37,494 nucleotides of DNA from Vallitalea okinawensis (GCF_002964605.1 NZ_PQDH01000026.1:1-37494); one strand, 5' to 3'. Counted from the first letter of the stretch, positions 16,639 through 26,036 are shown. Numbers and translations: made by a program. Notes: generated from the letters alone by a model not told the origin.

Positions 16639-17721
16639 CTACAGCTTCATAGTCTCTACAATGGTGATATTGGTAAAACGCTGATCTCTAGATAGATCCC
16701 ATTCCTCATTCATCATCTCGCCAGATTCATTGTAAATGACACGTATCTTTGGGCGAAGACAACATTCTTCATAATTATCTATTACAATAGCCTGATAACC
16801 ATTACACAACTTCACTAAGCTTCCTACTGGATACGGTGCTACCTTCCGAATAAATAATTCAACAAGACTAGGATCAAAAATAGATCCTGAATTACCCATT
16901 ATGTACTCAATTGCTTCGCTAGGCAAAATAGCCTTACGATATGGTCGGTTTGAAACTAAAGCATCATAAACATCGCAGATACAAACAACTCGTCCAAATT
17001 CTGAAATATTATCGCCTATAAGTTGATAGGGGTACCCACTTCCATCATACCGCTCATGATGGTCTAAAACACAACGATAAACTGTAGGCAAAATATTATA
17101 TATATTCTTTAAATAATTATATCCTAACATTGGATGATTCTTCATGATTGTAAATTCTTCATCTGTTAATTTTCCATTTTTATTGAGTACTTCCTTATCA
17201 ATAAAAACTTTACCAATATCATGAAGAATAGCTCCTAGGCCAAGTTTGGTTAGTCGATGTCGATCATATCCTAACCCTAAGCCTACCATAATAGCTAGTA
17301 TGCATACATTCACTGAATGAAAATAAGTATATTCATCAAAGGATTTTAAATCTATCAAATTAATCATAGAAACATTACTGGTCAAAATCTCATTAACGAT
17401 TTCTTCAACAACATCTAAAATATTATGCATCTGAAAACATGAGCTTTCATCTTTCACATAAATACTTTTTTGCGTGAAGCCTTCTTTTATGGATTGAACT
17501 GCCTTGATACGCAGTTGATCACTTATAGCACTTTCAATTATCAGATCTTTACTGATATCATCATCAATATAGACCCCTTGATAACCTAACTCTTTTATAC
17601 GAATTATATAAACATCTTTTAACACAGTTCCCCACTTTATTAACAGTTGTCCATTCTTGTCATATAAATTTTTAGCTACATTCATACCTTCACGAAGACA
17701 TGACACTGGTACATATCTCAT
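16639..17721 (-). CDS. HD-GYP domain protein, likely c-di-GMP phosphodiesterase
   Basis: An N-terminal domain of about 120 residues, of the kind often found before HD-GYP, is followed by the HD-GYP domain. The ligands are complete: His135, His167-Asp168 (LHDIGK), His196, His221-His222 and the GSGYP signature at 227-231. That predicts hydrolysis of cyclic di-GMP, or of related dinucleotides. A short C-terminal beta-rich tail (about 290-360) follows. It is a soluble protein with no membrane segment. It stands alone, with promoter at 17815-17843 and AAGGAG before the start. Likely links to motility or surface behaviour, given the chemoreceptors nearby. Confidence 0.92.
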   Translation of the reverse strand: MRYVPVSCLREGMNVAKNLYDKNGQLLIKWGTVLKDVYIIRIKELGYQGVYIDDDISKDLIIESAISDQLRIKAVQSIKEGFTQKSIYVKDESSCFQMHNILDVVEEIVNEILTSNVSMINLIDLKSFDEYTYFHSVNVCILAIMVGLGLGYDRHRLTKLGLGAILHDIGKVFIDKEVLNKNGKLTDEEFTIMKNHPMLGYNYLKNIYNILPTVYRCVLDHHERYDGSGYPYQLIGDNISEFGRVVCICDVYDALVSNRPYRKAILPSEAIEYIMGNSGSIFDPSLVELFIRKVAPYPVGSLVKLCNGYQAIVIDNYEECCLRPKIRVIYNESGEMMNEEWDLSRDQRFTNITIVETMKL

Positions 17722-17814
17722 ATAAACATACTCCTTAGATTACAGTATAATAACTCTTTCCAATACTGCATTATCAGAAAATAAGTTATTGTATTTACAG
17801 AAAGCACTATATGT

Positions 17815-17843
17815 ATTATAATAAATAACTTGACTTATTTCAA
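17815..17843 (-). promoter_or_regulatory. promoter of the HD-GYP gene
   Basis: On the minus strand, TTGAAA (17838-17843), a 17-bp spacer and TATAAT (17815-17820), giving a leader of about 85 bases. No c-di-GMP aptamer is visible in the leader. Confidence 0.6.
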
Positions 17844-17954
17844 TCAAAAACTCCGAAAAATTATCCGTATGCATACATTTGATGACTATTTTCAGCATTC
17901 TCATACAGCATTATTTTTATAGCCGAGAATATCCCCAATAATTCTATCGTCCTA

Positions 17955-18020
17955 CTTGTTTAAACTGGAGATAGGAAAGTACGATTCCTTGCGAGCAAAA
18001 TGCGGACTTTCCTACACTAT
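17955..18020. repeat. family B intergenic inverted repeat, copy 2
   Basis: TAGGAAAGT (17972-17980) pairs perfectly with ACTTTCCTA (18006-18014). The interior ACGATTCCTTGCGAGCAAAA matches the copy at 11750 at most positions. It abuts the A/T tract of the terminator at 18026. Confidence 0.65.
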
Positions 18021-18058
18021 AAAAAAAGAATGATCGTGGTAAGCTTCTGATCATTCTT
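18020..18058 (-). terminator. terminator of the P-loop ATPase gene
   Basis: On the minus strand a 10-bp stem AAGAATGATC/GATCATTCTT (18026-18058) with a 13-base loop is followed by a run of seven or more T. Confidence 0.8.
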
Positions 18059-18094
18059 AAAATTACCTTAAACCCAAATTAACAATAATTCGAA

Positions 18095-19024
18095 TTAAAG
18101 TTTATTGATATCATTGATGTCGATTGGATCTGCACATCCAACCAGACCTATCAAATTATATGTTTTTTCTAAAGGCTCATAGCGGAATTCCTTTATTAAA
18201 TGGAAGTTTTTAATATCTTTTGTATTCTGGACGTGTATACGAGGTCCAGTACAAAAAATAACTTCATCCCCTAAAGCTATATGCTGATCATCAACATAAC
18301 TAATATCTACTGCTTTATTAATGTACAACTCATGTATCTTCTGCTCTAACTCACCTATGTTTATATTTGGCTCATGATCAAAACCTAAAACAAATCCGTG
18401 CTTTACGTCTCCATGGATATTACTGTGTGGAGATAAATTATAACTTTCTTTTAACATATTACACGTAATTTCTTCGGCTGAGTGAGCCATTTTTCTATAT
18501 TTAATGGATTTATGCACGATTGATCCTATATCATCTGGTAAAGGTCCAAAGATAGTTGGTCGTGCAATAATTATTTCTTCCCCGATTCCTATTAACATCT
18601 CTGCATTTATGCCTAAATATGGATAGATCAGTTCGAAGTGCTCGACGATGACTCTTTTTCCATTCTCTAGGGCTTTTCTTATTGCTTCTGCTAATTCAAA
18701 AACTTGAGTAAATGCCATTTCAAATCGTATATCTAAATGATAAGTATGACTTCCAAACTTATAGTCTTCATCTAAGTTTTCTAATAATGGTAACGGTCTT
18801 ACGTTGATACCGTCATCATCATTTGTCAACTCAAGTCCTGGAAACATCCCCTTAATTAACATAGACTTTCCTGAACCAGCTTCTCCAATGACCCCAATCA
18901 ATTTATCGAGTGGCGTCAAATACCTTTGGGCAATATTATGGCCTAAATTTAGTAAACGCTTAACACCACGTGGTGCAAAATAAGCTGAATACATCAACGA
19001 TTCATGTACGAGTGATACTGGCAT
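18095..19024 (-). CDS. P-loop ATPase linked to the glutamate mutase cluster
   Basis: This 309-residue protein has Walker A GEAGSGKS (47-54) near the N-terminus, followed by LIKGMFPGLELTNDDDG. The C-terminal third contains HGDVKHGFVLGFDHE, and further on VDISYVDDQHIALGDEV. I recall database names mentioning an alanyl-tRNA synthetase second additional domain for similar clostridial proteins, which does not fix a function. It lies downstream of glmS-L-E-mal-AtuA-DUF4387 on the same strand, separated by a family A element. It could be a chaperone or kinase of the pathway; this is inference only. The ribosome site AGAGGAG is good. Confidence 0.82.
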   Translation of the reverse strand: MPVSLVHESLMYSAYFAPRGVKRLLNLGHNIAQRYLTPLDKLIGVIGEAGSGKSMLIKGMFPGLELTNDDDGINVRPLPLLENLDEDYKFGSHTYHLDIRFEMAFTQVFELAEAIRKALENGKRVIVEHFELIYPYLGINAEMLIGIGEEIIIARPTIFGPLPDDIGSIVHKSIKYRKMAHSAEEITCNMLKESYNLSPHSNIHGDVKHGFVLGFDHEPNINIGELEQKIHELYINKAVDISYVDDQHIALGDEVIFCTGPRIHVQNTKDIKNFHLIKEFRYEPLEKTYNLIGLVGCADPIDINDINKL

Positions 19025-19064
19025 CTTATACTCTCCTCTAAATTACTCAATTTCGTATACTCCG

Positions 19065-19084
19065 ATCAATCTCTTTAGATTGAT
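19065..19084. other. short hairpin in the ATPase leader
   Basis: ATCAATCT/AGATTGAT is an 8-bp stem with a 4-base loop, 40 bp upstream of the ATPase start. Its role is unknown. Confidence 0.35.
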
Positions 19085-19140
19085 TTTCTTACTACCCAAA
19101 TAAACTCTTAACTGTAATAACTATATCAATACTATACAGA

Positions 19141-19243
19141 AAGTATGTAAGGGTTCTATGGAGTAGCGAGCCATGGAGGACGAGCCTGGCTGTCTAAGAC
19201 ACGGACGTCTTTCTTGCCAGCGTAATAGATCCCTTACATACTT
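19141..19243 (+). repeat. family A structured element, copy 1
   Basis: The outer stem pairs 19141-19159 with 19225-19243 (18 of 19 positions). An inner stem CTGGC/GCCAG and a terminal hairpin AAGAC/GTCTT with loop ACGGAC lie inside. The interior is 65 bases, the same as in the copy at 27751. Related flanks (CAATACTATACAGA before, TTGACCCTA after) suggest a unit of about 150 bp. It lies between the DUF4387 gene and the ATPase gene. The strand is set from G-T wobbles that pair only as plus-strand RNA. Confidence 0.8.
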
Positions 19244-19302
19244 GACCCTACGATGTTTGACTACCCCATACAAAAGGTTTTAGATACGAAATTGATTCTA
19301 TT

Positions 19303-19620
19303 TTATATCTCAAACTCTAACTTTGTTAATGGTACATGTTGTTGAGCCCCGTAAACATCTCTCTCTCCAACATCACCTGATGCTATAGGTCTATGAATGT
19401 TAATCTTCATAGCTTTAGAAGGATCAAAATAAATGATTTCCTCAATAACATCTACATCACATTTATAAGCTTCAGCCATGATTTCTTTCGTCAATAACTG
19501 TTTTTCCTTAAAAGTATTATAATAGTTTTCATCTTTAAATAGAATATCAAAGGTTAAGGTAAATGGTCCAGCATTTTTGCTTCGTATAACCTTAGCTGCT
19601 TCCATTAGTGTAATTTTCAT
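19303..19620 (-). CDS. DUF4387-family protein, partner of AtuA-like protein
   Basis: This is a small soluble protein of 105 residues starting KITLMEAAKVIRSKNAGPFTLTFDI, typical of DUF4387. It shares one base with the stop of the AtuA-like gene (TAATG), so the two are translationally coupled. In other genomes this domain follows or is fused to the AtuA domain, which suggests a two-subunit enzyme. The reaction is unknown. Its position after methylaspartate ammonia-lyase points to the mesaconate-to-citramalate part of glutamate fermentation. Confidence 0.85.
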   Translation of the reverse strand: MKITLMEAAKVIRSKNAGPFTLTFDILFKDENYYNTFKEKQLLTKEIMAEAYKCDVDVIEEIIYFDPSKAMKINIHRPIASGDVGERDVYGAQQHVPLTKLEFEI

Positions 19621-20987
19621 TATTGCTCCCCTCCTACTGTCACCATTTTTACTGGGAATAATGCTGTTGGATCATCAATCTTAAGTAAATGATACATATT
19701 AAAGTTGTAGACTTCTCCACAACTGAAATCAGATGGTGAGAATGGAAATGCTAAGTTCCCAGCTGTTGAAATTCTACCGTTATAACCATAATGTAACATA
19801 GAAGAACGAACAAAACTACAAATGGTATTAGCTGTCTCTGATGTGTCACCTACCACATCAATAATGATACCTAATTCATGAGCAGGTTCTTTGATAACTT
19901 CCCAATTACCCATAACACCATTTTTACCATAAATAATAAAATTAATTTTATAATTCATTTCTTTATTTCTAAAGTTATCTTTTGTACGAGCCTTTACTGC
20001 CTCAATGATATCATCAATCTGACGAATCATAATCTCATCTCTTGTACCTGCAATAGATACCGTGCGATAACCTACACTTTTCGCACCTTCTAATTTAACT
20101 GTGTATTGCTCACTTGGATGGAATACACTACCGCTAACGCGAACACGTCTATCGGTCACTTGCTCAAATTTTGTATGTGTTAAATCCAGTAATCCACCTG
20201 GTCCAGGCAAACGATATGGATCTGTTTTTTCATAGAGTGTATGAGCAGATACTGATAATGTCGTACACTTTCTTTCATCTGATAAAGGTTCAATTTCAAA
20301 GTCATCGTCATGTAAATAGCCCATCATACAGTCACTACCACTACCTGGTTCAGAGGCAATACAAGCACACTCTAAAATTTTACCCAAGTGGAATGCTAAT
20401 CCTGGATTATAGCCTTCCTTGATTGGTAATGCAGCAAAAACTGTTGGATCATAGGCTCTACCAGTAATAATCACATCTGCTCCACCTTCAATTCCTTTTA
20501 CAATAGGTTCAATACCCATTTGAGCTACTACATTGGTGGATGCATCTATTTCTTCATTACTTAAAGGAATACTGTCATACATATCAATGATCTTATCCTT
20601 TGCAAGTGCTTCTTTTAAGTAACTCTTTTCTATATCTGCTGGAATAACTGCCATCTTAAAGGTAAATCCTTTTTCCTTCGCTATCTCAAGTATAATGTCC
20701 TCTGTCCACTTCAAATGAGACTTTGCACCACTACCACCAGATGTACCTACGATGACAGGTATTTTTAATTCTAACCCGTATTGTATCATCAACTCTAAAT
20801 CTCTTTTTACTGCTTGACGATCAGTAAACGACTTACCCACACCTAAATAATAAGGACCAGGATCAGTTGAACCTGCATCCACAGATATAACGTGTGGTTT
20901 TTTCTCTATTGCTTTCAAGAATGATTCTTCTGGAAAACCGTATCCTAAAATAGCTGTTGGAGCTAATATTCTTAGTTCTCTACTCAT
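19620..20987 (-). CDS. AtuA-family (DUF1446) protein in the methylaspartate cluster
   Basis: This 455-residue soluble protein has the N-terminal signature LRILAPTAILGYGFPEESF, then ISVDAGSTDPGPYYLG, VIVGTSGGSGAKSH and a long C-terminal part with LPGPGGLLDLTHTKFEQVTD. AtuA was first named in acyclic terpene breakdown in Pseudomonas, with an unclear reaction. Here it starts 12 bp after mal, with GGAGG on the mal stop codon, and is coupled to DUF4387. That context suggests a step after mesaconate formation, such as hydration to citramalate. This is an inference from position; no catalytic residue proves it. Confidence 0.87.
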   Translation of the reverse strand: MSRELRILAPTAILGYGFPEESFLKAIEKKPHVISVDAGSTDPGPYYLGVGKSFTDRQAVKRDLELMIQYGLELKIPVIVGTSGGSGAKSHLKWTEDIILEIAKEKGFTFKMAVIPADIEKSYLKEALAKDKIIDMYDSIPLSNEEIDASTNVVAQMGIEPIVKGIEGGADVIITGRAYDPTVFAALPIKEGYNPGLAFHLGKILECACIASEPGSGSDCMMGYLHDDDFEIEPLSDERKCTTLSVSAHTLYEKTDPYRLPGPGGLLDLTHTKFEQVTDRRVRVSGSVFHPSEQYTVKLEGAKSVGYRTVSIAGTRDEIMIRQIDDIIEAVKARTKDNFRNKEMNYKINFIIYGKNGVMGNWEVIKEPAHELGIIIDVVGDTSETANTICSFVRSSMLHYGYNGRISTAGNLAFPFSPSDFSCGEVYNFNMYHLLKIDDPTALFPVKMVTVGGEQ

Positions 20988-20999
20988 CAGTACAACCTC

Positions 21000-22244
21000 C
21001 TATAAACCTGCTTTTTTTAATGCAAGGATTCTTTGCATTTCATTATAAACGATCATGTAGCCTTCATCAACACCCATACCTGGCTTTGCTAAAATTTGAT
21101 CAGGTCTTGTTGCCATGGCAGCATGGACACAAACTCTAGCAGATCTATCTGTTTCATTACATGTACCACCTTGATATGCTCCAACGCCTTTCTCTTTACA
21201 ATAGAGTACTGCTTCAATTGTATTATTAATACCTCCTAGATCCGGTGTCTTTATCTGCAACATATGACCTGCGTTATTTTCTGCAAATAAAACAATATCT
21301 TCAAAGGTATTACACCATTCATCTGCTACTAATTCAACAGACATTCCTCTTTCGTTAACCATCTCTGTTAGGATACGCATAGCTTCTAATGTACCTTCTC
21401 TTGTACCTGTATCCACTGGTCCCTCTATTCTTAATGTTAAAGGTGATGCAGCTTTTTCTAATGTCTCTAAATAATCAACAATAGCCTTATAGTCGTTGTC
21501 AAATGCTAATCCTAGTGTTCCGTATACATCAATATGGAAGATTGGTGCATATTCTTCGCGGCTACGCCATTTCATGATACGCTCACGCATCCATGTAACG
21601 TATTCTAATAGTTTTTCACCTTTAGCTCCTAATTTATCTTCAACATGATTGATTAAAGCATGGGGCATAACATCTGATTCTTTAATGATCATTTTATCTA
21701 CATTATTATAACGATCATCTCCAGACTGACTGAATATAGAAATCGGTTCAGTTGAAACTTCAGTGTTATATTCCTTTGCTACTACATCAACCATAAGAAT
21801 ATTATTAGCTCTTGCTACTGCGTCTAACAGCGCTTGACTAATACCATAGCGTAAGGCTGTATGAAGTCTTTTACCTTCATGGTCAACTGTCCGATCCATT
21901 TCTTCAGCTAATGTACGGAAACTGTCTAGTTCTCTGCCCACTAACTTTTCTTTAAGGAATTCTTCGTATTTATCAATAAATACTTCTGCTAAAAATAAAG
22001 GATCTCTTCCACCAGCTCCTGAATACTGTACAGCAGCACAATCACCGTAAGCGATTTGACCATCTTCAAGAATTAGCATAACAGATATGGATTCACCAGC
22101 TTGACGAATACCTGTGAAACCTTCTGTAATAGGATCCCCCTCGTAGAAAGCACCTTCGTGAGTTGCTCCTGCTTTTATAGCTCTTTGATCATCAAAGAAG
22201 AATCCTGTTCTACCTTTTGACATAACGACGTTTTTAATTTTCAT
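21000..22244 (-). CDS. mal: methylaspartate ammonia-lyase
   Basis: It removes ammonia from (2S,3S)-3-methylaspartate to give mesaconate, the second step of the clostridial glutamate pathway. It belongs to the enolase superfamily. The active-site set of the Clostridium tetanomorphum enzyme is present with an offset of one: His195, metal ligands Asp239, Glu274 and Asp308, and the catalytic Lys332 in LQIKTPDLGG. Its 414 residues match the family. It lies 124 bp after glmE with a hairpin between them, so its expression may differ from that of the mutase. Confidence 0.96.
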   Translation of the reverse strand: MKIKNVVMSKGRTGFFFDDQRAIKAGATHEGAFYEGDPITEGFTGIRQAGESISVMLILEDGQIAYGDCAAVQYSGAGGRDPLFLAEVFIDKYEEFLKEKLVGRELDSFRTLAEEMDRTVDHEGKRLHTALRYGISQALLDAVARANNILMVDVVAKEYNTEVSTEPISIFSQSGDDRYNNVDKMIIKESDVMPHALINHVEDKLGAKGEKLLEYVTWMRERIMKWRSREEYAPIFHIDVYGTLGLAFDNDYKAIVDYLETLEKAASPLTLRIEGPVDTGTREGTLEAMRILTEMVNERGMSVELVADEWCNTFEDIVLFAENNAGHMLQIKTPDLGGINNTIEAVLYCKEKGVGAYQGGTCNETDRSARVCVHAAMATRPDQILAKPGMGVDEGYMIVYNEMQRILALKKAGL

Positions 22245-22310
22245 TTCATCACCTTTTCTATCTGCGCCTCTCTACGCTTCGAAACTCGTATATTCATTTA
22301 TTATACCTAA

Positions 22311-22353
22311 GGCTAAGTGCTCCAATACATGATTCCTTTGAAGACACTTAGCC
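22311..22353. other. hairpin between glmE and mal
   Basis: GGCTAAGTG (22311-22319) pairs perfectly with CACTTAGCC (22345-22353) around a 25-base loop. On the minus strand it is followed by GGTATAATAAATG rather than a T run, so it looks like a processing or stabilising stem, or part of an internal promoter region, not a terminator. Confidence 0.45.
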
Positions 22354-22368
22354 GTATATTACATCTGT

Positions 22369-23820
22369 TTATCGAGGTCTGCCTACTAGACGCCCTTTAG
22401 ATATAGCATAAATATCATCAATAACCATTTGGAAGGATGCTGGACGATTTTCAAATTTAGCTCTTTCCTCAATCTTTCCTGTGTGGAAAGCTATTAATTC
22501 ATCGTCAAATGGAAGGTTACCTGTATTTAATAAACGAACTGCTCCGTTATTATCTCTTGCAGGCATTAATTTATTTGGATTAAAGCGACTTGGTGAGAAA
22601 GGAATATCAATGGCGCCTGCTTCAAAACCTCTAACAGCACCCACTGCAATATCACCATTACCTAATTCAAATAACTTTTCCATAATAGCATCTGTTTCTC
22701 GTTTGATGATCATTTTTTCTACATCTACATCTTTATTCCCAACAATTATTTGATCTTTTAACATGTGTATTAATTGTTTTGTGCATTTAAGACCCGCAGC
22801 ATTAGCCTCTTTAGTAGGGATACCCATAGCTTCATGAGACGTTTTTGTTATAACCTTTGTTGCTCCTGATAATACTGCTGCTGCTGCCCCCCATGATATG
22901 GTTCCAAATGCTTTTGATTCATCTGGTGGGAATCCTCCCATCCATTGATGGAATACTGTCGTAACTGTTACATCATCATAACCATATCGAGCTAAATATT
23001 CTTCAGTTGACTCTTCAAGTGCATGTATAGCAGCAACATCTTGAGTAAGGTTACCACATTGTCCATAACCAACTGTTACATTCTTACATCCTTGTTCAGC
23101 AGCTAATAAAGCTTCAATAACTGCAACTGTATTGGAGATACATGGTGGTACAAGTGTACCTGTTAATGGTCCAAATGGTTCTCTATTAATTGGGATACCT
23201 GCTTCTTCATACATACCTACGAGACGGTCACAATACTGCCAATCTCTGATTGTCTTTTCTAATGACACGTTCTTAGCATAAGGTATATTATAAGATATAC
23301 CTCCACCTTCATAAGACGTGTAACCAGCAGCCATTGAGATTTCTGTTAGAAGTCTAGCATCAGGTGTACCATGTCTAACTTGAACTGGTAAATTAACAGA
23401 TTCATTAACTTCTCTACAAATATCAACACCATAGTTAACTATAGGAAAGCCATTTAATAAAGAACGCTTTAATTTCTTACTTTCTTCGATACCTTTTTGT
23501 GCATCATTGTAACGATTCTGACGAGTATAACTGTCTACAGTTGTAGGTAAAAGATCTGCTTCACCTTCATCTTGAAGATAGTTTAATAGTTCGATATGCT
23601 TATCAGGTAATGCTACACCTGCACGAGGTTGAATTAATGTCTCGCCATTTTCTTTTGCTTCATTTAATTTGTGTGTAAATACTTTATGTTTTGGAATTGT
23701 CTCATGATATTTAAAAGCTTCTTCTAAATTAACATCTTTACCAGTTTCCCAATGACCTAAAATTTCTTCTCTAATCCGATTGAATTCATTACTATCTAAT
23801 TTCTTATTTTTCAAATCCAT
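22369..23820 (-). CDS. glmE: glutamate mutase (methylaspartate mutase) epsilon subunit
   Basis: This is the catalytic TIM-barrel subunit of adenosylcobalamin-dependent glutamate mutase, which converts L-glutamate to (2S,3S)-3-methylaspartate by a radical carbon-skeleton rearrangement. Its 483 residues match the family. Conserved stretches include [13 protein letters not shown], the substrate-binding [26 protein letters not shown] and [14 protein letters not shown]. It lies 22 bp after glmL with GGGGAG as ribosome site and works with GlmS as the cobalamin carrier. Confidence 0.97.
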   Translation of the reverse strand: MDLKNKKLDSNEFNRIREEILGHWETGKDVNLEEAFKYHETIPKHKVFTHKLNEAKENGETLIQPRAGVALPDKHIELLNYLQDEGEADLLPTTVDSYTRQNRYNDAQKGIEESKKLKRSLLNGFPIVNYGVDICREVNESVNLPVQVRHGTPDARLLTEISMAAGYTSYEGGGISYNIPYAKNVSLEKTIRDWQYCDRLVGMYEEAGIPINREPFGPLTGTLVPPCISNTVAVIEALLAAEQGCKNVTVGYGQCGNLTQDVAAIHALEESTEEYLARYGYDDVTVTTVFHQWMGGFPPDESKAFGTISWGAAAAVLSGATKVITKTSHEAMGIPTKEANAAGLKCTKQLIHMLKDQIIVGNKDVDVEKMIIKRETDAIMEKLFELGNGDIAVGAVRGFEAGAIDIPFSPSRFNPNKLMPARDNNGAVRLLNTGNLPFDDELIAFHTGKIEERAKFENRPASFQMVIDDIYAISKGRLVGRPR

Positions 23821-23842
23821 GATTATCTCCCCTACAATTGAT

Positions 23843-25210
23843 TTAAACTTTTTTAAGTTCCTTCTTCATGATCCGAATAGCCTTTTCTGGATAATAAGTG
23901 GCTAGCAGCCCCATTGCTGCTAATATGTACTTATGATCCAAATAGAATTTGGCTTCTTTTGGTTTTAATCGTTGACCTGCTGCATCATTGTACAACACGG
24001 CTTCAAACAGTTCAGTTGGTACCTTTGAATTAATCATTGGTCCTCCTGTTCCAACGATGGTTCTAATTGTTGTAAGATCTTTACCTTGCTGACATCGTAC
24101 ACTTCCATGGATAGTATATTGAATACTCAGTTCACCTACGTGTCGATTGACAGCTTCTTCTATTGCACCAAATGTTAACTGATGTTCTAATAGCTGCGCA
24201 TCATCATCTGGTAATATAGATGGATCTTCAAGTACCTTTTCTAGGTAAGTCTTAAATGCTTCTAAGTCAATTTTACTTTTCTGAGTCATGTTAAGTGCTT
24301 CATATAAAGAATCTAAACTATATTTTAAACCTAGATCACCTTCAACAGTTCGCTTATCTTCTGGTTCCGGTAAACCTTTCATTACTGTATTACCTTCAAA
24401 AGGCTTTTGTTCTGCAATGGAATAAACATCTGTTGTAGCTCCTCCTACATCGATGGCTAGGAGTTCACCAAGTCCTTTTTCCTTAAGCGTTCCATGGGAT
24501 AATATACTGATGGCCTTTAATACTGCTGATGGTGTCGGCATCACAATATCATTCATGGTATCTTTAATTTTCCCTAAACCTTTAGCAAAAATGATTCGAT
24601 TTAAAAATACTTCTCGAATTTTACTTCTAGCTGGTTCTATATTTAATTTATTATAGTCAGGCATAACATTTTCTGTTACAACGTAGTCTTTTCCTGCTTC
24701 ATCAAAGATTTTTCTAATAATGTCCGTTGCGACTTTATTACCAGCAACGATTGTAATAGCTTCCAAATCACTAGAAGCAATTTTTCTAGCATTTTGGATA
24801 ATAACTTCCTTATTACCACCATCAATACCACCAGATAGTAATATGATTTCTGGTCTCAAATCTTTCATTTCAGCCATGTTGTCATCTGTCAACTCATATG
24901 AAAAAACCTTAAGTACCTTAGCTCCAGCATTTAAAGCAGCCATTTCAGAGGCTTTTGCAGTAAGTTCTTTTACAAGCCCTACCGTTACCATTCTTAATCC
25001 TCCAGCAGCACTGCTACAAGCCAATTTTAGATCATACTCCTTTTTGCCGATTTGAGTTTCTAAGTGATCAAGCGCATTGCCTAACCCAATATTGACATCT
25101 TCTATTGTTGTGAAGGCTTTACTGGTCGCCAATATGTCTTCTTTCATCAAATCAACGGCTGTTAATTTGGTATATGTACTACCAAAGTCAGCTAGTAAGG
25201 CGCATTTCAT
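23843..25210 (-). CDS. glmL: glutamate mutase reactivase MutL/GlmL
   Basis: This is an actin/Hsp70-fold ATPase of the MutL family with the phosphate loop [14 protein letters not shown] at the N-terminus, LLSGGIDGG in the middle and the second phosphate-binding loop [13 protein letters not shown]. Its 455 residues are typical. It is thought to release inactivated cobalamin from the mutase and so restore activity. It is encoded between glmS and glmE, 3 bp after glmS, the usual order for this operon. The symbol should not be confused with DNA-repair MutL. Confidence 0.94.
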   Translation of the reverse strand: MKCALLADFGSTYTKLTAVDLMKEDILATSKAFTTIEDVNIGLGNALDHLETQIGKKEYDLKLACSSAAGGLRMVTVGLVKELTAKASEMAALNAGAKVLKVFSYELTDDNMAEMKDLRPEIILLSGGIDGGNKEVIIQNARKIASSDLEAITIVAGNKVATDIIRKIFDEAGKDYVVTENVMPDYNKLNIEPARSKIREVFLNRIIFAKGLGKIKDTMNDIVMPTPSAVLKAISILSHGTLKEKGLGELLAIDVGGATTDVYSIAEQKPFEGNTVMKGLPEPEDKRTVEGDLGLKYSLDSLYEALNMTQKSKIDLEAFKTYLEKVLEDPSILPDDDAQLLEHQLTFGAIEEAVNRHVGELSIQYTIHGSVRCQQGKDLTTIRTIVGTGGPMINSKVPTELFEAVLYNDAAGQRLKPKEAKFYLDHKYILAAMGLLATYYPEKAIRIMKKELKKV

Positions 25211-25213
25211 TTT

Positions 25214-25621
25214 TTATGCCTCCAAATCTTTTTTTAAGTCTTCTATGGATGTGGCAGGTAATGTCCCTGGTGGATAAACACGGTCAAACCCTAGATCAAT
25301 AAACTTTTGCTTTACATCTTCAAAATCTTGCTTACCTACAACCAAGTTACCACCAATATAGAGAGGTAGGTCTCCTAATCCTGCTTCAATACATTTTTCT
25401 TTAAAGCCTTGACAATCTAATTCGCCATGACCATATAAGGATGATACGAGAATGGCATCTGCATCAGCTTCTATTGCTGCTTTAATGTACTCTTCCTGTG
25501 CTACCATTACTCCTAAGTTGATTACTTTAAATCCTGCTTCTGAAAAAGCATATTCTAATATCCTATTACCAACCGCATGCACATCTGCACCGATTACGCC
25601 CATTATAACTGTTTTGCTCAT
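25214..25621 (-). CDS. glmS: glutamate mutase sigma (cobalamin-binding) subunit
   Basis: This 135-residue flavodoxin-like protein binds adenosylcobalamin in the base-off/His-on form through the DxHxxG motif (Asp13, His15, Gly18 in GADVHAVG). The loop SSLYGHGE and the final [11 protein letters not shown] also match. It is the first gene of the operon, with AAAGGAG ahead of the start at slightly long spacing. It is unrelated to glucosamine synthase, which shares the symbol. Confidence 0.96.
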   Translation of the reverse strand: MSKTVIMGVIGADVHAVGNRILEYAFSEAGFKVINLGVMVAQEEYIKAAIEADADAILVSSLYGHGELDCQGFKEKCIEAGLGDLPLYIGGNLVVGKQDFEDVKQKFIDLGFDRVYPPGTLPATSIEDLKKDLEA

Positions 25622-25695
25622 GGCACTACTCTCTCCTTTAGATATATTTCTAAATTATATATAAACTTCAAACTTAACAATAAATTTCGTAATTC

Positions 25696-25704
25696 ATTAT
25701 ATCA
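25696..25704 (-). promoter_or_regulatory. probable glm operon promoter (extended -10)
   Basis: On the minus strand TGATATAAT contains a perfect TATAAT (25696-25701) with the extended TGn. The -35 region is weak. The start would lie about 70 bases before glmS. Confidence 0.45.
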
Positions 25705-25873
25705 CCGCAATCTTAAAAAGTCCTATTTTCAGCCAAATAAAGGACATTTTAAACAGCCCATATTAGGTTCTTTGCAAAAATGATTATGGAGACTTTCATT
25801 CTTGCACAATAAAATATTGTGTTTTCACAATCTTTTTCAGAGAAGCCTTTAAAATAAATATTTTTTTGTAGTA

Positions 25874-25883
25874 TTGTATACAA
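25874..25883. promoter_or_regulatory. TTGTATACAA palindrome, possible GntR-type operator
   Basis: A perfect 10-bp palindrome, of the style bound by GntR-family repressors. A near copy lies at 26027. It is about 170 bp upstream of the glm -10, so its target is unclear. Confidence 0.3.
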
Positions 25884-26026
25884 ACATAATATAATACTGC
25901 ATCTTAGCTGTTTCTACTTTCATCACTCAAAGTCAGAACAGTATTTTTTTTCGTTCTTATGCTTATTATTACCCTTTCGCTAAAATTATTTCTGTCGAAA
26001 AAAATAAGCTTATGTTTACGAAAATT

Positions 26027-26036
26027 TAGTATACAA
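26027..26036. promoter_or_regulatory. TAGTATACAA, second possible operator
   Basis: One mismatch from the perfect palindrome at 25874. It lies 35 bp upstream of the -35 of the chemoreceptor promoter. Confidence 0.28.

Noticed and set aside
19141-19243. Family A as a known riboswitch or attC-like site
   Set aside because: The conserved core does not match the c-di-GMP, c-di-AMP, fluoride, SAM, T-box or purine patterns I know, and the ends lack attC core sites. No reverse transcriptase or integrase is near.
24720-25055. Plus-strand open frame of 111 residues
   Set aside because: It is the antisense shadow of glmL, with no ribosome site and low-complexity composition.
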